Assembly: GCA_026874595.1 (NCBI GenBank)
Contig: CM049316.1
Span: forward strand, 20,113,839-20,177,838
DNA: 64,000 nt
Direction of reading: 5' to 3'
DNA from: Sipunculus nudus
Taxonomy: Eukaryota; Annelida; Sipuncula; Golfingiida; Sipunculidae
The first letter of the stretch is position 1. Every line of letters starts with the position of its first letter. Of the stretch, positions 57,740-64,000 are shown piece after piece. The notes under the pieces are model-generated. The model did not search any database and had not been told where the DNA came from. It worked only from the letters and a program-made list of their open reading frames with translations. A program made the translations under genes and the position numbers.

Positions 57740-60700
57740 ATGGCGGATAAACCAAGCGGTAAGATGTTGATCGTGCGATAGATCTGTAGAGAGTTAAGCT
57801 GTAATTGGCAAATCTTAAACTTTGACGCCCATTATAAATGAGGTGATATTTTTCAAGAACTAATTTTTAATATTGTTTGATTAAATAATAAAGATATATG
57901 CCGCTGTGTCGTTGCGGCCTGAAATGAGAAAACGTGTCAGATCTACTGTCAAGCGGCTTCACGCAGCAGCGTTCTCTGGGTAATTGTCCTGTTTAATAAC
58001 GGCTCACAGTATCATTATGAAACTTTAAATATAAAACCTTGATATGTTTTAATCTTCCTACGATATACAACTTGTCATTGAATTCTTCATAGCTGTCACT
58101 ATACTGTATACAAGAAGTTCAGCGTACCCTTGCCATGTCACACGCGACACGGCGGTGCTCATCTCAAGATGGATAAACGTGTTAAACATTTTAAAAAAAA
58201 TCAACATAACTGAGTTGATGTGTTAAAAAATAAAAAGAGAAGCTTCAAGTGTAATTTAACAATTAATGTTTGTAATAAAATCTAATCAACATAAAAAAAG
58301 CATTTTGATGCATATTGCCAACATTGTTTACTACTGTTTTATCAACATTTGTAACTTTTATCAGAGGGGCTAGAATCCGGTCTGCATGTTGGGGAGAGAA
58401 AAACTGGGGTTTTGGAGTTGTGGAGGAAATTAAAGTCAAAGCTTGTAATGTTGTATGTTTAAAAAAAAAATAAGGAATAAATTATATTACAGTTTTTTAA
58501 ATAAGTGTAATATTGTGAAGAAAGTCAAAAATATTGCAAGAAAATTTATTACTGCTCCATGAATTTATGCTTGATGTCCGAACATGCAGACCCGATTCTA
58601 TAGTTGCGATCTTTTTTCATTGCACGGATATTGAACAGGTCATTTACCAACTGCTGTTCTCATGAGTTCATTTAATCAATGCATGCATGTTTATTCATGT
58701 GACCTTGAGCTGCATCCTCAAGGTCAAATCAACCGTAATGTGAATTTCTGATCGTTCCTACCAAGATCTCACACCAGATCCTAACCGGGTGACCTTGACC
58801 TTTATTGATACAACCTATATACAGCGGGGGGGGGGGGGGCATCTGTTTTTGCAAGTGCATTTCTAGTTTTTCCGCATCTATTCATGTGAGGTAAATTGTT
58901 CAAGTATTGTTGGGTGATTTGTCAACAACGATGATCAGCATTTGGTTGTCTGCCAAATAAGTTTTTTGTCCATATTGTGTGGGGATGATGTATCGATGGG
59001 GTGTATTAGCTTGTCTGCAGGTGAGAAAGAAAACTGAAAATGTGTGCATAACATGGGGATATTAAATGTAAATGTCTTTTACTTGGAGGGGGGATGATTT
59101 GTCCATGACTGGTGGGGTGATTTGTTGATAAAATGTGGGGTGCATTGGCATATAAATTCTCCATGTTGTGTGGGGTGAATTGTCCAAAAGAGTGGGGTGC
59201 ATTGGCATATTTACAAGATAAGTATTAAATGTAAATGTCTCTTACTTGGGGGGGGTGATTTGTCCATAAAATATGGGGTGCATTGGCACATAAATTATCC
59301 ATATTGTGTGGGGTGATTTGTCCAAAAGAGTGGGGTGCATTGGCATATCTACAAGAAGAGCATTAAATGTAAATGTCTCTTACTTGGGGGGTGATTTGTC
59401 CATAAATATTGGTGTGATTTGTCCATAAAAGTGGGGTGCATTGGTATATCAATTGTCCATGTTGTGTGGGGTCACTGGGGTGATTTGTCCAAAAGGGTGG
59501 GGTGCATTGGCATATTTACAAGACGAGTATTAAATGTAAATGTCTGTTACTTGGGGGGGGGGGGGGTGATTTGTCCATAAATGTTGGGGTGATTTGTCCA
59601 TAAAATGTGGGGTGTATTGGCACATAAATTATCCATGTTGTGTGGGGTGATTTGTCCAAAAGACTGGGGTGTATTGACATATTTACAAGATGAGAATTAA
59701 ATGTGAATGTCTCTTGCTTGGGGGATGATTTGTCCATTAATATTGGGGTGATTTGTCCATAAAAGTGGGGTGCATGGGCATATAAATTCTCCCATGTTGT
59801 GTTGGGTGATTTGTCCATAAAATGTGGGGTGCATTGGCACATAAATTATCCATGTTGTGTGGGGTGATTTGTCCAAAAGAGTGGGGTGCATTGGCATATC
59901 TACAAGATGAGTATTAAATGTAAATGTCTCTTACTTGGGGGGGGGGGGGTGATCTGTCCATAAATATTGGTGTGATTTATCCATAAAAGTGGGGTGCATT
60001 GGTATATGAATTGTCCATGTTGTGTGGGGTCACTGGGGTGATTTGTCCAATAGAGTGGGGTGCATTGGCATATTTACAAGATGAGTATTAAATGTAAATG
60101 TCTGTTACTTGGGGGGGGGGGGTGATTTGTCCATAAATGTTGGGGTGATTTGTTCATAAAAGTGGGTTGCATTGGCATAAATGTAAGAAAAGTTTTAAAC
60201 ATGAATATTTGTCTGTTACTTAGGGGTGGGGGGGGGGGGGGAGTCCATAGTTGAGTGATTTGTCTGGAACAGTGGGATGTCTTTGCGTATATGTAAGAGG
60301 AGTATGAAACTTGAATATTTGTCTGTTGCTTTCGGGGTGATTTGTCCATAAAAGTGGGGTGCAGTGGCTTATAAATTGTCGATGTTATGAGGATTGATTT
60401 GTCCATTACTGCAGGGTGTATAATCTTGTCTCCAAGATGAGCAGATGTTTCATGTTACAAGTAGGGTATGTTATCCATTTTTTTTATGGTTAAATTTTTT
60501 AACGTTGAGTTTATATAAATATTGAAAATTTCATGACATTTTCATGTGGCACTGTGACATAAATGACAGTATTCATTATGATTCACTAATTTCAGATATG
60601 TTTGCATGGAGTCGCCTCCCTGGAATAGGGAAAGTGTACTGGCCGGTAAAGATTGTGGATTCAGAGGGGACCTCAATTACAGTCTACTCCAGTTCTGATG

Positions 60701-63556
60701 ATGCTTAGTGAGTAATATCTAGGGTTGATTTAAGAAATTTCTATGGATTTCTTTGATGTAAGTTGATGTACAATGAGATATATCAAAATCTTAACTGCTG
60801 TTTACCTCTGACAAAGGGGGTTACATGTTTGTTTGCTGACAATTTTTTAACAGTTTGGTAGTGTACAAGACTAATCAAGAAGTAATGGACATGTTTGGAT
60901 AAAATATTCAGGGGGGGTCGGACATGACCTATGGAACAGGAGGTAAAAGTTTTGTGATCCAATTGATGCTTAAGTAGTCCACAGATGCTTGACAGTGGTT
61001 GAAAACAGGCATTTTAGAGGGACACATCATGACTAAGTGACCCACTCTGGTTAAGTGACATGAATTTATAATGGGTGACATCAACTTGTAGCTGGAAAGC
61101 CACCTAGAACACGGTCGAAAGATAAGTACACACACGACTAAAGAACAATGCCACGTTGGCCAATCAAGTCACATGAACATTCAGTCTTGACTGTATTAGA
61201 GTTGGTATATATATATATATATATAAATAATCAAGTTATACTTTATTTTAAAATATTTATATATATATCAGTTATTTTTATTTTTTCCACAAGGGGTACA
61301 GTATATTGTGGAATGCCTCTTCTTGATGAGATGCTGAGTCACTCATTTTCAGCCATGAAATTTTGAAATTAATTGTATTGGACTGTTTTCCAGAAAAGCC
61401 AATGTCCATGCACCTGACTGCCAGACTTGGTCTGCTTTAAATATTATATTTCAGTATATAAAATGTGTTTGTCTGTCCTTTGCAACAAGGAACAGATTTT
61501 ATTATAAAAAATTTAAGAGAATATTTATGAGTAAAGGAAGGGGCTTTTCTGGTTTGTCAGAAAACAAACAAAACTGATGGTATATATTGTAATATTATTT
61601 TAAGTATATTGCTTAAACATATTTCAGAGATATTGGATCTCATACTGCATGTAGTTTACTTAAAATTATGCTTTTTATATTGTTGATTATAATGTTGTAA
61701 AAGTTGTAGTGCTACATATCCTTATTCAATTGTGTTATATTTTGCAACCAGTTTTACAGTAAAAGAAGCCAACATATTAGAGTGGGGGAAACATCTTTCT
61801 CTTTTAGAGAAAGGGAAAGGTAAATGAAAGCGCAAATGTTCAGTTTGTTGTTCTTAGTTAAGGCATGATGGCATTGGCGGAATTTACTACATGTATAAAT
61901 TATTCATGGAGCAGTCCCTGTGTTTTTAAAGGATACAGCTGTGAATGGACAGCCATTAATGACAGGGCCTATAAAAGTTAATTTCTTGAAACCTGACTGA
62001 CAGTAAAAAATGACCCCGAACCGAAAGTTTTATGATCTCCAGATGAAAACTTTGTGACAGAGAATTGCTTGGAATATTTTATTCCAAGAAAGTAGCTGAA
62101 TCTTCAAAGACAGCAGAATCCTACACAGTAACACTTGCTGTGCTTCACCTGGAAAGAAAAATTTGCTCAACCACTCATATTAATTAATATGTTCAATACT
62201 TGAAAGCCTATCGACAGATTTCATTGGTTGCAAATTCTTCCTTTTTAAAAAAGGTTTTAAATTTTTTTTTCCTAATTAGCTACCATAACCTTCCTACCTA
62301 CCCAGCATATTTGGGACATATTCTCTAGAGGCAAATCTGTATTTTTCTTGGCCCTGCACACTTGTGAATTTCCCAAGGCCTGTCTTCATGTGAATTTCAA
62401 TAATATCAATTCTACTTAATGGTTCTTTCAAAATTGATATTAGATGTCACCTATTCGTGTCATTTCCTGCAATCAGTTACATATTTAGTTAGACATTTGT
62501 GCAGACCTGATTTAACCAGTGTCCATATGTTAATATACCATGCTTGTTTATCTGCTAGTTTTGGAACCCTTCCCCAGACACTTCTTCTGACAGTGCTATG
62601 AAATATCCAGACCAAAATTCATGTGCAAGGTTCCCATAGTAAACTTGACCATTTACCTGCACTTTCCTATTGAGAAGAGAAACTGCATGAGAAAGAAAAA
62701 TAACTGTCAGATTATAATTCAAAATATCACTTGAGGTATTTACAAAGAAGCAGTTTGTAACATTGTTCATTTTTCTTTGATGAAATTAGGTAATTAAAAA
62801 AAACCTGATTGACATTAGGTAAGAATTTGAGTTCTGTTTCATTTCCATGCTCTGCATTAATGGATTTTTGCTTGATTGGGGTTTTATTTAAGATTTTTTC
62901 TCGCCAACCCAAATGGCCAGTAAAATGTATACTGAATTGGTAGCCAAAATCAAGTATTTTTAGGGGGGGGGGCAGATGGCTCAACTTATTTTAAATTTTT
63001 TATATTTCATTTTAATTGCAATTTAGCATAAAGGTTTTAAAAGATAATTGCACAGAGTATAAAAGTATAGTTGATTTAAAATGGCAAAATGTAAATGCTG
63101 GAAATTCAGAATATTATCACAGTGTTATCAAAATTAAAAGGAACTGTTTCATGGCTGTTTGATAAAATATAAGCTATTTAGGGCAAAACACTGTTTTAAG
63201 GTTATGATCCCTTGCCAATTTAATTTTTTTGTGGTAAATGCCACAAGAACACACAATCCTTTAATAACATGTAGCTGGAGAGCTAGATGCATCATTCATT
63301 TCTAAATATTGTTTTGTAATGAATGATGCTTCGTAATAGCTATCCAGCCTCAAGTTATCAGTTTGCTGTTTACATGGTTTTTGATTTTCATATTATTCAT
63401 ATACAACTTTCATTAAGATGTCCAGACAACACTTCTACTTTAGTGGGAATAATGCTGGAGGTGGTAATTACCATGTTGATTATCTTGTTTCAGTCATGCT
63501 GAGGAAAAAACCCAATTCTCTGAAGGCATTCTTGGATGACTTTGAATGGATTCTAA
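57740..63556 (+). CDS. Unrecognised gene with PWWP-like domain, 5' exons (partial)
   Basis: Exons are 57740-57758, 60596-60707, 61752-61819 and 63494-63556. Phases fit (1, 2, 1, 1), with donors GTAAGA, GTGAGT, GTAAAT and GTAAGT. The 87 codons read MADKPSD, FAWSRLPGIGKVYWPVKIVD, SEGTSITVYSSSDDAYFTVK, EANILEWGKHLSLLEKG and then a helical-looking KAFLDDFEWIL. The W-R-L-P-G ... YWPVKIVD core, a beta-rich middle and a V-K-E-N-I-L-E-W end resemble the PWWP fold, which reads methylated histone H3 and binds DNA. I cannot name the protein. The gene continues past the right edge. The second exon has the same phase as the last NBN exon, so an NBN-joined transcript is also possible. An alternative acceptor for exon 3 exists a few bases downstream. 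Confidence 0.6.
58807..58866 (+). repeat. G-run and CTAG-type element end
   Basis: A G-run (about 58825-58839) is followed by GCATCTGTTTTTGCAAGTGC and ATTTCTAGTTTTT, similar to the 3' ends of the CTAG elements elsewhere. The 5' end of this element was not found. Confidence 0.4.
59075..60430. repeat. Minisatellite, GGGGTGATTTGTCCA units
   Basis: At least seven diverged units of about 150-210 bp combine GGGGTGCATTGGCATAT, ACAAGATGAGTATTAAATG, TAAATGTCTCTTACTTGGGG and GGGGTGATTTGTCCATAAA. Unit length varies through loss or gain of sub-blocks. G-runs recur at one place in the unit. It fills much of intron 1 of the PWWP-like gene and leaves long accidental open frames on the minus strand. Confidence 0.9.
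61207..61226. repeat. (TA)n microsatellite
   Basis: A short TA run in intron 2 of the PWWP-like gene. Confidence 0.9.
61820..63493. other. Intron 3 of the PWWP-like gene
   Basis: AT-rich sequence with no element of clear ends and no further exon recognised. Confidence 0.4.
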
Positions 63557-64000
63557 GTAAGTATATCTTGCAGCACAGCTTTCAGATGTATGTTACCTTG
63601 TGTACCTATTTCTGTAGTTGTCAGAGCTTGGTCGTCATTGACTCTTTCTTTTTTAAATTTTGTGGATTATGTGCTCCTGTGTCACTCAGGTTCACAATGC
63701 ATTGTGTATAGATAGGGAGTGTATTGTGTATAGATGTATTGTAGAGAACTGTTGAGATACCTTTTTGTTTTTGTATCTTAATTTAAATATTACCAAATTT
63801 AGTATTTCTATTTGAGGTTGAGAGCAAGCATTTGTATTTGGATCACAGATTTGCTGTATTTGGTCTAAAGCCATTTAGATAATCATAAAGGGATAAGTCA
63901 TCCAGAGAAGTCTGTGTGTTGTGTGACCACCTAACTAGATTGGACTTGTTACACATATTTAGTGTTGTTAACAAAGGTGTTTTGCCTGGAATGTTTGCTG

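Noticed and set aside
59516-60406. Minus-strand frames of about 110 codons with repeated FMDKSP-type peptides
   Set aside because: They are produced by the minisatellite, and the repeated peptide only reflects the repeat unit.
1-64000. CRISPR array, operon or bacterial origin
   Set aside because: Introns, microsatellites and animal genes exclude a bacterial source; the repeats have no spacer structure.

Overview
This is animal nuclear DNA: AT-rich, with short exons, long introns, GT-AG splice sites and dense mobile elements. Several elements have tandem-repeat cores between conserved ends, which is typical of bivalve genomes. A lophotrochozoan, most likely a bivalve mollusc, is my inference; no gene proves the species.

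Genes were rebuilt by joining exons by hand with matching splice phases. From left to right: (1) the first two coding exons of TMEM231, minus strand (415-8238), a ciliary transition-zone membrane protein whose remaining exons lie off the left edge; (2) head to head with it, a two-exon gene for a 550-residue protein with three zinc-finger-like modules (8599-11758, plus); (3) a complete three-exon GINS3/PSF3 gene (25486-29440, plus), a subunit of the replicative helicase complex; (4) eight exons of nibrin, NBN (37161-55811, plus), giving the FHA domain and both BRCT domains; (5) the 5' exons of an unrecognised gene with a PWWP-like domain (57740 to beyond 63556, plus).

Most of the rest is repeats. 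There is a 3.9 kb foldback element in TMEM231 intron 1. Five or six elements share the ends AGCTCAGCTGA and CAGCTGAGC but differ in their tandem cores. Helitron-like elements end in CTAG. There are also several short inverted-repeat elements (one pair in opposite orientation), a tRNA-derived SINE with a likely target duplication, and a 1.3 kb minisatellite. NBN intron 2 holds a three-level nest of insertions. The innermost is a 2.24 kb TA-flanked transposon whose empty site can be read from a sister copy 5 kb away.

GINS3 and NBN both serve chromosome replication and repair, but nothing here shows that they are linked functionally. The most interesting point is the NBN 3' side: no C-terminal MRE11/ATM-binding exons are visible, and the last NBN exon is in phase with the PWWP-like exons that follow. 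A separate promoter carrying duplicated CCAAT, E2F-like and CRE motifs lies between them.
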